Source: SHAN690 sp041391765 (GTDB lineage Bacteria > Bacteroidota > Bacteroidia > Flavobacteriales_G > Salibacteraceae). Taken from it: a stretch of 64,000 nucleotides of DNA. The stretch covers positions 62,001 through 126,000 of the forward strand of contig JAWKNJ010000018.1 in the NCBI GenBank assembly GCA_041391765.1, in the 5' to 3' direction. The notes under the pieces were generated by a model, which was given only the letters and a program-made list of their open reading frames with translations, ran no database searches and had not been told where the DNA came from. Below, piece after piece: positions 52,552-60,466 of the stretch. Each line of letters opens with the position of its first letter. The first letter of the stretch is position 1. A program made the translations under genes and the position numbers.

Positions 52552-53445
52552 GTGAAAATTGCTGTCATCATAGAGCGGAGCGCACCTCATCGAAAAAGGA
52601 TAACGCATAATCTAGCCAGCATTCAACGACATCAGATTCAGACATTCACTTCCAATTCAGAAGATTGTAAGAACACAGTAACTCAAGCACTTCAAGCTTT
52701 ACCTGACCTAGTCATGATTTGTGGCGGCTTGAGTCTGAGCACTTGCGTGATTAATCTTTTACAAGATTTAAGATTGGATTCAAAACCGGTGCTGTCGATC
52801 CACTCAGCTGGTACTACTAACGACTTTTGCAAGACCTACGACAACGGAGGTGTGACGAGAACAATCAATCAATTTGAAAAGGGAAAACTCTATCCATTGG
52901 ATTTAATCAAAATAACCGGGCCTTTTAAGCACCGCTATGCCTTGAATATGGTGACCTGCGGTCTTGGTGGCAATATCCTACGCTCTGTAAAAAACAAAGA
53001 AAGATGGCTGCCAGAGTCGCTCAACTACCATCTATCAATTATGTATTGGCTACTGAAATATAAAAGCCCGAAACTGAGAATATCAGTGAACTCGATGACC
53101 ATTAAAAACCACCTTTTTATGGCTGGATTCGGAAATGGAAAGTTTGCAGGAAATGGCCTGGGCATTTGCCCTCAGGCGGAGCTCGGGAACGGAAGCTTCG
53201 CGGTTACGCTCATTGGAAAAATCGGATTGTTTGACTTTTTTAAGTATTACGCCAAGTTGCGGAAAGCCAAGCTGATTTCAAAAGACCCACGAGGCGTCTA
53301 CACCTCCTCGCACTCAACAGAACTTGAAGTGCTGGAAGGAGAAATGGCAATAGAATGTGACGGACAATACTTTCGATCATTTGAAGCCGGTGAACGACTG
53401 AATATTCACAGCATTCCCTCTGCTTTTTCAGTTGTTCAAAATTAA
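52552..53445 (+). CDS. DAGK-family paralogue with degenerate active site, copy 2
   Basis: About 297 residues from GTG 52552 (an in-frame TTG at 52543 is the alternative). The fold is preserved: SAGTTNDFCKTY, MVTCGLGGNILRSV, FGNGKFAGNGLGICPQAEL, GSFAVTLIGKIGLFDFFK. But the ATP loop GGDGT has become GGLSL (61-65 counted from the TTG) and the C-terminal DGE has become DGQ (273-275). Without the Asp/Gly of the loop and the Glu, catalysis is unlikely. The frame is open and the rest well conserved, so this looks like a maintained pseudo-enzyme and not a decaying gene. 40 nt after copy 1 and 12 nt before copy 3. Confidence 0.85.
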   Translation: MKIAVIIERSAPHRKRITHNLASIQRHQIQTFTSNSEDCKNTVTQALQALPDLVMICGGLSLSTCVINLLQDLRLDSKPVLSIHSAGTTNDFCKTYDNGGVTRTINQFEKGKLYPLDLIKITGPFKHRYALNMVTCGLGGNILRSVKNKERWLPESLNYHLSIMYWLLKYKSPKLRISVNSMTIKNHLFMAGFGNGKFAGNGLGICPQAELGNGSFAVTLIGKIGLFDFFKYYAKLRKAKLISKDPRGVYTSSHSTELEVLEGEMAIECDGQYFRSFEAGERLNIHSIPSAFSVVQN

Positions 53446-53457
53446 ACCCGCCAACTC

Positions 53458-54351
53458 ATGAAAACTGTGGTCATCGTTAACGGGATTTCAAAGCATTATA
53501 AGTCATTCACCAAACAACTGGCAGGTATCTCAAGAATTGATCGAGTTCTAACCACAAAAGCATCTGGTGAGGCAGAAAAAATGGCTCGAGATTCCATTGA
53601 CGCTGAGTTGGAGCTTTTGATAATAGCAGGAGGCGATGGAACCCTGAATGAAGTCATAAACGGAATTCTCGGCTCGGATTCTCGTGCGCCAATGCTTGCA
53701 ATTTGCCCTATCGGTTCAGCGAATGACTATGCTAGAAATTTGAATACTCAAACCATCGAACAATTGATCGAAAGTGCACTGGAAAAAAAGTGCAATGCTG
53801 TGGATGCCATCTCCATCCGATCGGGTAATCGAATACGGTATTTGTGCAACGTCTCCGCGGCAGGGATTGGGGCAGAAATCGCTGCTACTGTAAACGCAAG
53901 GCGGTTTCGAATGAACGCGACCTGGAATTACTATTCCGCCATTTTAAGATGGTTATCTTCCTATCGTGCACCACTCGTCAAAATCAAATTGAACGAACTG
54001 GAAATCACCCAACGCTGCTTTTTGGCTGCCATTGGAAAAGGCACCTATGCGGGTAATGGCCTTGGACTCCTGCCTCAGGTCGGTTTGTCTGACGGAATGC
54101 TAGGCCTCACCATAGCCGGGAACATCAACGTGTTTGACTTTCTCATGTTTCAAGGCAGGCTAAAAAAGGCCAAACGAATTATTGATCCACGCGTTCAATA
54201 TCTAAGCGCAAAGCGTATTGAGCTTGAAGTGTTGGACGGTACGCTGGCTATTGATGCCGATGGAGAGTATCAATTTCAACTGGCTCAAGGGGAAAGTGCC
54301 GTTTTTGAAATCCTTCCAAGCGTACTAAAACTGATCAACAAAGAGGCCTAA
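53458..54351 (+). CDS. Diacylglycerol kinase/YegS-family lipid kinase, copy 3
   Basis: 297 residues. ATP loop GGDGT at 58-62 in LLIIAGGDGTLNEVING, second motif PIGSANDY, AAGIGAEIAATV, the YAGNGLGLLPQVGLSDG loop and DGE at 268-270 are all present, so it should be active. It is more diverged from copies 1 and 2 than they are from each other (for example LPQVGLSDG versus CPQAEL). Its 3' end overlaps the convergent cation-efflux gene by 4 nt. Confidence 0.9.
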   Translation: MKTVVIVNGISKHYKSFTKQLAGISRIDRVLTTKASGEAEKMARDSIDAELELLIIAGGDGTLNEVINGILGSDSRAPMLAICPIGSANDYARNLNTQTIEQLIESALEKKCNAVDAISIRSGNRIRYLCNVSAAGIGAEIAATVNARRFRMNATWNYYSAILRWLSSYRAPLVKIKLNELEITQRCFLAAIGKGTYAGNGLGLLPQVGLSDGMLGLTIAGNINVFDFLMFQGRLKKAKRIIDPRVQYLSAKRIELEVLDGTLAIDADGEYQFQLAQGESAVFEILPSVLKLINKEA

Positions 54352-55232
54352 TGAGTGTGTTCCATGGAACACACCTCGTCCGCAAACTCCAATTCCACTG
54401 TGCAGTTGTGAAAGTGATAGGGTCGAAGCGTTTCTTTGATTTGATTCTTAACCTCTCTCATCTGAGGAATGCTTAATACCTCTCGCAGTTTAACATGTGT
54501 GGAAAAAACGTTGCGCTCACCGTCCAATGACCAAATGTGACTGTCGTGCAAAGAGTCGATCAGCGTTAAGTTGAGTAACTTTTGCTCAATTTCACGCAAG
54601 TCGACCTCATGCGGTGTTCCCTGTAGAAATACTTCCAATGTTTCCTTCAATCTCTTGAGTACATTCCATAAAATGTACCCAGCAATCATTAGTGAAAGTG
54701 CGGGATCCAGGTATGGACTTTCATAAAATTTAAGGACAATGCCGACAAGCAAAACCGCTGCCCATCCAAACACATCCTCCAATAAATGCCAGGAGATGAC
54801 GCGCTCATTCAAGGTCTTACCACGACTCATCTTAAGCGCGGCATATCCATTTACTGCCACTCCAACAACCGCCAAAAGCATCATTCCATTCGCGTCTGAT
54901 AGTTCTGGATGGATAAGCCTGCGAACTCCTTCATAGATTACATACCCAGAGCCCATGATGAGAACCATGGAATTGATCAATGCCCCTAAAAGGGAAAACC
55001 GAGAGTATCCAAAACTGAATTTCTGGCTAGCCCCCTTTTTGGAGACGCGCTCAAGGTACCATGCCAACCCAATCGAGATACTATCACCCAAGTCATGAAC
55101 CGCATCTGAAATGATCGAAACGCTGTTCACATAGAGGCCACCAACTATTTCAATCACCGTAAATCCAAGATTCAGGAAAAAGGCGGTCCTCAGGTTATCA
55201 TGTCGATGATGATGTTGATGGTCAGAGCCCAT
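54348..55232 (-). CDS. Cation diffusion facilitator family metal exporter
   Basis: 294 residues. CDF transporters exchange Zn2+, Co2+, Fe2+ or similar for protons at the inner membrane. His-rich N-terminus (HQHHHRHD, residues 5-12), six helices (about 15-200) with the transport-site motif SIISDAVHDLGDSISIG (HxxxD pattern), and a C-terminal cytoplasmic domain with LIDSLHDSHIWSLDG. Ends CSMEHTH. Its ATG overlaps the stop of the upstream TonB-dependent receptor by one base, which places it in a metal-handling operon. Metal specificity not assigned. Confidence 0.93.
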   Translation of the reverse strand: MGSDHQHHHRHDNLRTAFFLNLGFTVIEIVGGLYVNSVSIISDAVHDLGDSISIGLAWYLERVSKKGASQKFSFGYSRFSLLGALINSMVLIMGSGYVIYEGVRRLIHPELSDANGMMLLAVVGVAVNGYAALKMSRGKTLNERVISWHLLEDVFGWAAVLLVGIVLKFYESPYLDPALSLMIAGYILWNVLKRLKETLEVFLQGTPHEVDLREIEQKLLNLTLIDSLHDSHIWSLDGERNVFSTHVKLREVLSIPQMREVKNQIKETLRPYHFHNCTVELEFADEVCSMEHTH

Positions 55233-57463
55233 TACTTTGATGATCGAAGTCTAAATCCAAAATAAGTCATCCTTCCGAAGATGGGACCCCAAACCAGCGA
55301 ACTATCGAAGTAAGGCCCAAAGGGTTGATCGGATGCAACAATTGGACTACCTTGTTTTATGTTGGTGATGTTCTCCATTCCCAAATAAACATCAAACCTT
55401 TCCCATTCTTTTGTAATCTGCGCATTCATGAGGACAAGATCTTTTGACCGTGTACTGCGTTGATATTCCACTGGATTTGAGCCGGTCGATGGAATTCTCT
55501 TTGGCCCTTGCCACTGAATGGTGTAGTCAAACTTCCACTTGGATTTCGTTTCATACCCGATGTTAACAAATGCGCGGTTCTTGGAAATGAATGGCCTGTC
55601 CTTGAGTGTACCATTGTAGGTAGTTCGCACATCATACCATCGATAGGCCAATCTGATATCAAACCTTCGATACAACTCATAGTCAACCTGAGCCTGAACG
55701 CTGGTCGCATAGCTTTGACCGTTGAGGTTGTAGACCAACACCTGTCGCGGATCTTCCATATCAATGACCGTTTGATTTTCAAATACAGTTTGGTACGCAT
55801 CCACCGAAATGATGCCGGGACGATAGTCCAATCTGAAATCCTGTGTGACATTCAACCCAAAATTCCAGGCTACTTCTGGCTTCAGTCCAAATCCTTGAAT
55901 GGCTGGATTTCCCACGATAGTCCAAGCACGTGATGTGGCAAATAGAGAGGTGTTTTCTGAGATAACATTTGCTGTGCGCTGACCTCGACCGCCTGACGCT
56001 CGAATAACCGTTCCCTCTCGAAGTTCGTAACGAATGTGGATTCTTGGTGTAGCAAAAAACCCATAGTAGTTGTGGTAATCCCCCCGAAGGCCAGCCACGA
56101 CCCCGAATTTGTCAAAGTAGTTGAAGGTGTATTCAAAATAAGCACCGGGCACAATTTCTTCACGCTTATAGGTGACCGTATCCACGGCTTCGTTAAAATG
56201 ATCATACTGAAGGCTCAGACCGGTGCGATATTTATGGGTTGAGGTTCCTATGATGCTCTGATAAATCGAATTGAAGTAACCACTTCGCTGTTCTGCGGAA
56301 ATCGGCAATGAACCATAGTAACTCTGCTGATCGTGATAAATAGCCGACCCTTGAAAACCAATGCTTTGATACTTTGATTCCGGAAAAACGTAGCCGGTTT
56401 TTCCCCAAACTTCAGCTCTATTGGTTTTCCAACCAATGCGATAAGGAACGGTTAGGAGCTCGCTTTTGGTTTGCCCTCCTTGTCTATCTTCCGTCAATAC
56501 GTTGACCCCAGCCTGACCTTCCCATCCCTTGTGTGAGTTGAATCGCCACCGGTTGATCACATTGAACTGTTGCCCGGTCGGGAAGTCTAAAAATCCATCA
56601 CCATTGCCATCGATTTCAAAGGGACGCCAGTTTCCATGTAGCAAAAAGCCGGTATGAACCTTCTGACTCACGCGGTGTGCGGTGTTGATGTTCAACTCAG
56701 TTCGACCACCTTGATTCACGTATCCGTTCACAAAAAATTGCTCGGCCTCATCCGGTTTCTTCAATTCCACATTGATCTGCCCTGTCACGCTTTCATATCC
56801 GTTGACCACAGACCCGGCACCCTTGTTCAGCTGGATAGATTCAATCCATGAACCAGGAATGTAGGTCATTCCCTGCACCGAACTCAGACCTCGAACAGCA
56901 GGCATTTGCTCTCGTGTAATTTGGGAGTACTTTCCATCCAAGCCTAACATCTGGATTTGTTTGGTGCCCGTAACCGCATCCGTGATGGCTACATCAACCG
57001 ATGGATTCGTTTCGAAGCTTTCACTCAGGTTACAACAGGCTGCTTTATACAGCTCCTTCTCACCCATTGTTTCCACCTTCAATGGATTCATGTATGAAAT
57101 CTCGGTGCCTTTTTGACGGTAAACTACATCGACACCTTTAAGCTGAGTACTCTGCTTTAGAATGATCGTGAGCTTGTCTGGCTGGGTCACCTTAATTGTA
57201 TCATTGGAATAACCCACGTAGCTGATAACCAGTTTGTTTGACCCTGATATCATTGGCAGCTCAAACAGACCGGAGGTATCAGTAGATGTACCCGATTGCG
57301 TACCGAGCCAATACACATTTGCGAACGATATTGGTTTGAAATGCCCATTCGCTGTTTCTTCTACCACAACTCCTGAGAGCACGTTCTGGGATAGAACCGA
57401 ACCGGAAATCAAGCTAAGTATCGCAAAGACAAGTATCGGCCTAATGTTTTTCCAAATCCTCAT
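55232..57463 (-). CDS. TonB-dependent receptor with carboxypeptidase-regulatory-like N-terminus
   Basis: About 743 residues. I take ATG 57463, which gives a clean signal peptide (MRIWKNIRPILVFAILSL, ending near VLSQ); the frame is open further upstream to 57541 but that lies in the previous gene. A carboxypeptidase-D regulatory-like domain (about 28-110) precedes the plug (KAACCNLSESFETNPSVDV, VRGLSSVQGMTYIPG, VNGYESVTGQINVELKKP) and a 22-strand barrel ending in RLRSSK. Its CC pair at the plug start and its neighbours (HMA and CDF genes) suggest a metal or metallophore substrate. It overlaps the HMA gene by 23 nt. Confidence 0.92.
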   Translation of the reverse strand: MRIWKNIRPILVFAILSLISGSVLSQNVLSGVVVEETANGHFKPISFANVYWLGTQSGTSTDTSGLFELPMISGSNKLVISYVGYSNDTIKVTQPDKLTIILKQSTQLKGVDVVYRQKGTEISYMNPLKVETMGEKELYKAACCNLSESFETNPSVDVAITDAVTGTKQIQMLGLDGKYSQITREQMPAVRGLSSVQGMTYIPGSWIESIQLNKGAGSVVNGYESVTGQINVELKKPDEAEQFFVNGYVNQGGRTELNINTAHRVSQKVHTGFLLHGNWRPFEIDGNGDGFLDFPTGQQFNVINRWRFNSHKGWEGQAGVNVLTEDRQGGQTKSELLTVPYRIGWKTNRAEVWGKTGYVFPESKYQSIGFQGSAIYHDQQSYYGSLPISAEQRSGYFNSIYQSIIGTSTHKYRTGLSLQYDHFNEAVDTVTYKREEIVPGAYFEYTFNYFDKFGVVAGLRGDYHNYYGFFATPRIHIRYELREGTVIRASGGRGQRTANVISENTSLFATSRAWTIVGNPAIQGFGLKPEVAWNFGLNVTQDFRLDYRPGIISVDAYQTVFENQTVIDMEDPRQVLVYNLNGQSYATSVQAQVDYELYRRFDIRLAYRWYDVRTTYNGTLKDRPFISKNRAFVNIGYETKSKWKFDYTIQWQGPKRIPSTGSNPVEYQRSTRSKDLVLMNAQITKEWERFDVYLGMENITNIKQGSPIVASDQPFGPYFDSSLVWGPIFGRMTYFGFRLRSSK

Positions 57464-57788
57464 AGCGGCAACAATCAGGTAGCGATTCATAGTCAGCCTT
57501 CTCTGCTTTCTTGTGCTCTGTGGAATGACCGGCCTTAGCAATACGATCCTCGATTTCTTCTAATGAGGTCTTATCTGATCGATAGACGATAACCAGCTCA
57601 CTGGAGGCATTCGTCCATTCCGCGAATTTGACTCCCTTTCCGAAGGCTGCGTCTTCGATTCGCGTTTTACACATACCACAAATGCCTTCCACAGTGATGG
57701 TGTCTTTCACCACGGAATTCTGCGAAAAACCGGATATGCATGTAGCTGTAAACGCTACTATTATGACTAATTCTTTTGAAAACTTCAT
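57441..57788 (-). CDS. Exported heavy-metal-associated (HMA) domain protein
   Basis: 115 residues. Signal peptide about 1-22 (ISGFSQ), then an HMA ferredoxin-like domain with the metal loop EGICGMCKTRIED (Cys37 and Cys40, C-x2-C) and KAGHST. A C-terminal DCCRYEDLEKH tail adds a second Cys pair. Such exported single-HMA proteins accompany copper or other metal receptors in Bacteroidota. Located between the HYC_CC_PP gene and the TonB-dependent receptor. Confidence 0.88.
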   Translation of the reverse strand: MKFSKELVIIVAFTATCISGFSQNSVVKDTITVEGICGMCKTRIEDAAFGKGVKFAEWTNASSELVIVYRSDKTSLEEIEDRIAKAGHSTEHKKAEKADYESLPDCCRYEDLEKH

Positions 57789-57852
57789 GATGTAAATGAT
57801 AGGTGAAACTGAAATTACTTCATGGCATCAACAATGCCATCTCACCTATAAA

Positions 57853-58239
57853 TCATGCATACAGTGTAAGCGAACAATTTTCAATTACAATGGACCTCAC
57901 TAGTGGTGGGCCGGTGTCTTCTATAAATTCGGAATGTTCAACAGCCTCAGAAAGTTCGAATCGCTCCGCCCAGCTCAATTCTTCAATCAGTGGAAGTTCA
58001 ATATTCAAGTAATCCATGCCGGCAGACGCTTGGTGCACCTCCTCTATTTGAATAAAAAACTCCTTTTCCTCGCAGCATCCTTTGGAGGCTACTTGCTGCG
58101 TATCATCACAAACACAAGAGGTGTCCAACAAGGCATAATTCACATCAGTTACTTGCCCAAGACAATAGTGAACTTCCAATCCATAGCCCACTATGGAGAG
58201 TAAATAGAACACTGCGAGTGTGAACGCTGACTGTTTCAA
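57853..58239 (-). CDS. HYC_CC_PP family small exported protein
   Basis: 128 residues from a TTG start (no ATG available), signal peptide or membrane anchor about 1-20. The family-naming features are present: VHYCLG (HYC), GCCEEKEF (CC) and a downstream proline-containing segment (ELPLIEEL). The family is typically encoded with HMA proteins and TonB-dependent receptors in metal loci, and is of unknown mechanism. First gene of the leftward metal operon; a TAnnTTTG element is 8-15 nt upstream of the TTG, making the transcript nearly leaderless. Confidence 0.8.
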   Translation of the reverse strand: MKQSAFTLAVFYLLSIVGYGLEVHYCLGQVTDVNYALLDTSCVCDDTQQVASKGCCEEKEFFIQIEEVHQASAGMDYLNIELPLIEELSWAERFELSEAVEHSEFIEDTGPPLVRSIVIENCSLTLYA

Positions 58240-58246
58240 AACAATG

Positions 58247-58254
58247 CAAAGATA
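58247..58254 (-). promoter_or_regulatory. -7 element for the metal operon
   Basis: Minus-strand TATCTTTG fits TAnnTTTG. Transcription would begin near 58240, at or next to the TTG start at 58239. Confidence 0.5.
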
Positions 58255-58368
58255 ACTGCTGAAATTAGCATCTGTTTGGAATTAAGTGAAATAGGGTTAA
58301 AATCCTCAACCTGTAACAATTTGTGGTCTAATAGTTGGTTAATGGGCGACACACTTAAAACAACAACC

Positions 58369-59046
58369 ATGAAAAAGCTATTTATTCTTACTTGTATGAT
58401 GCTGATCACATGTTCTTTTCATGCTCAAAACACATCGAATCCTAACGTGCGAGAAATTGGAATCACGACTTCTAAGTTCAGCTTCGAATCCATTCCGTTT
58501 AACCTGATCTACAAAAAAGGAAATGGAAACAAATTCTGGAGATATGAAGCCGGTTATATTGGAGGGGAGCTTGACTTCCCCGAAACCCGACTAGACACGC
58601 TATCCTATTCAGAAAAGGGAAATTCAATTGGATTTGGAATCAATCTTGGTCGTGAAATCAGGAAGCCTATAACCGACAAATTCACTTTTTATCATGGGCC
58701 AAAAGTTGGGCTTAGTGGATCTTATAGCGACTATGTCAACAAAAACATTGGATATGACCAGTTTCGGCAACCAGTGATCAATACCTCAAAGAACTTAAAC
58801 TACTCCATCACACCGAGGCTCGGTTACATGATAGGTGCAATTTTTGGAATCAAGGACAATCTGTATTTGAGTGTCGATCTAGCTCCGTCAGTTTATTATC
58901 GATTAACCTATCAGAAAAGTGAGAATAATCAGACAAGTAAATTTGGATCCCCTGCAATCAATGAAGCACTTGAACACAATACTGGCTTTAACTTCACGCA
59001 AGGTGCAGTTCAGGTAGGCCTTTTTTACACCTTCCAGAAGTCTTAG
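58369..59046 (+). CDS. Small outer-membrane beta-barrel-like protein, unknown function
   Basis: About 225 residues from ATG 58369, which starts a clear signal peptide (MKKLFILTCMMLITCSFHAQ). The body has alternating aromatic strands (FWRYEAGYIGGELDF, GFGINLGREI, LYLSVDLAPSVYYRLTY) and ends YTFQKS, typical of 8-10-strand porin-like outer-membrane proteins. I do not recognise a family. It abuts der tail to tail with no spacer and no terminator visible between them. Confidence 0.7.
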   Translation: MKKLFILTCMMLITCSFHAQNTSNPNVREIGITTSKFSFESIPFNLIYKKGNGNKFWRYEAGYIGGELDFPETRLDTLSYSEKGNSIGFGINLGREIRKPITDKFTFYHGPKVGLSGSYSDYVNKNIGYDQFRQPVINTSKNLNYSITPRLGYMIGAIFGIKDNLYLSVDLAPSVYYRLTYQKSENNQTSKFGSPAINEALEHNTGFNFTQGAVQVGLFYTFQKS

Positions 59047-60351
59047 CTACTTCTTTCTAAAGAAGATTTGAATTGGCACTCCGCTAAAATCAAAGTGTTC
59101 ACGCAATTTGTTTTCAATAAATCGCTTGTAAGGGTCTTTGATATACTGCGGCAAGTTGCAATAAAAAGCAAAGGTAGGAGCGTGAGTTGGCAACTGTTGA
59201 ATGTACTTGATCTTGATGTACTTACCCTTTAAAGCTGGTGGCGGGGTGTGCTCAATGATGGGCAATAAAACCTCATTCAACTTGTTCGTTTTAATTCGCT
59301 GGGTTCTGCGCTTGTGCACATCAAGCGCGATTTGTAGCGCCTTATGAATCCGCTGCTTTTCGGTAACGGAAGTGAAAACCACAGGCACATCGGTGAATGG
59401 TGCGATGCGCTGCTTCAAGTTTGCTTCGTATTCCTTTACGGAGTTGGTATTCTTCTCCACCAAGTCCCACTTATTGATGAGGATGACGACACCCTTTCGA
59501 TTTTTTTCAATCAGGCTGAATATGTTCAGGTCTTGTTGACCGATTCCCTCGGTGGCATCAATCATTAAAATACAGACATCTGAACTTTCAATCGACTTGA
59601 TGGCGCGCATGACGGAGTAGAACTCTAAATCCTCATGCACCTTGGCCTTTTTTCGAATTCCGGCCGTATCGACTAAAGTAAACTCAAATCCGAAGGCATT
59701 GTAATGCGTATCGATGCTATCACGCGTTGTGCCAGCAATGTCGGTAACAATGTTTCGATCAAAGCCCAACAGCGCATTTACCAACGATGATTTTCCGGCA
59801 TTTGGCCTACCGACTATTGAAATCCGTGGAAGATCAGATTCGATCTCCTCTTCCTCCTCTTCCGGAAGAAGCTGAATTACTTCATCCAATAAATCCCCAG
59901 AGCCACCTCCGTTGATGGCTGATATAGGGAAAATTCGATCAAAACCTAGCTCGTAGAACTCGAAGCTATCCGATTCCTTGTTGGGTGAATCAATTTTGTT
60001 TGCTACCAATAGCACAGGCTTTTTACTCTTTCTGAGCAAATTAGCCACGTCCCGATCGAGCTCATGAATTCCATTCATGGCATCGACCACAAACAAGATC
60101 AAGTTCGCCTCTTCCATAGCAATAAGCACTTGCTTGGCGATCTCCTTCTCAAAATGATCTTCCGTTTCTTTCACGAATCCACCGGTGTCAACCACAGTAA
60201 ACTCCTTACCACCCCACTCCGTCTTTCCGTAGTGTCGATCACGCGTCACCCCCGAGTACTCATCCACAATGGCCTGTCGCTTTCCTACAAGTCGATTGAA
60301 GAAGGTAGATTTACCCACATTTGGTCTTCCGATGATTGCTACTATTGCCAT
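59047..60351 (-). CDS. der: Ribosome biogenesis GTPase Der (EngA)
   Basis: 434 residues with two GTPase domains needed for 50S subunit assembly. Domain 1: GRPNVGKSTFFNRL (8-21), DTGGF, NKID. Domain 2: GRPNAGKSSLVNALLG (about 181-196), DTAGI, NKWD. A C-terminal KH-like domain (about 355-434) has KIKYIQQLPTHAPTFAFYCN. An acidic EEEEEEIE linker separates the GTPase domains. A TAnnTTTG element overlaps its leader, so the transcript may start almost at the ATG. Confidence 0.98.
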   Translation of the reverse strand: MAIVAIIGRPNVGKSTFFNRLVGKRQAIVDEYSGVTRDRHYGKTEWGGKEFTVVDTGGFVKETEDHFEKEIAKQVLIAMEEANLILFVVDAMNGIHELDRDVANLLRKSKKPVLLVANKIDSPNKESDSFEFYELGFDRIFPISAINGGGSGDLLDEVIQLLPEEEEEEIESDLPRISIVGRPNAGKSSLVNALLGFDRNIVTDIAGTTRDSIDTHYNAFGFEFTLVDTAGIRKKAKVHEDLEFYSVMRAIKSIESSDVCILMIDATEGIGQQDLNIFSLIEKNRKGVVILINKWDLVEKNTNSVKEYEANLKQRIAPFTDVPVVFTSVTEKQRIHKALQIALDVHKRRTQRIKTNKLNEVLLPIIEHTPPPALKGKYIKIKYIQQLPTHAPTFAFYCNLPQYIKDPYKRFIENKLREHFDFSGVPIQIFFRKK

Positions 60352-60359
60352 TAAACGCG

Positions 60360-60367
60360 CAAATGTA
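60360..60367 (-). promoter_or_regulatory. -7 element immediately upstream of der
   Basis: Minus-strand TACATTTG fits TAnnTTTG and ends 8 nt before the der ATG. With the usual spacing the transcript would have almost no leader. No matching -33 was seen. Confidence 0.45.
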
Positions 60368-60466
60368 GCCTAGATTTCATGGGCGATTTGAAAATAAATT
60401 CTGTGCTGACCAAACAAATAACAATTCGCCAACGTGTTGGGGTATGAAATCATCAAAAAAGAAACT

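Noticed and set aside
57464..57541. Upstream extension of the TonB-dependent receptor
   Set aside because: It overlaps the HMA protein and lacks signal-peptide character; ATG 57463 gives a clean signal peptide.
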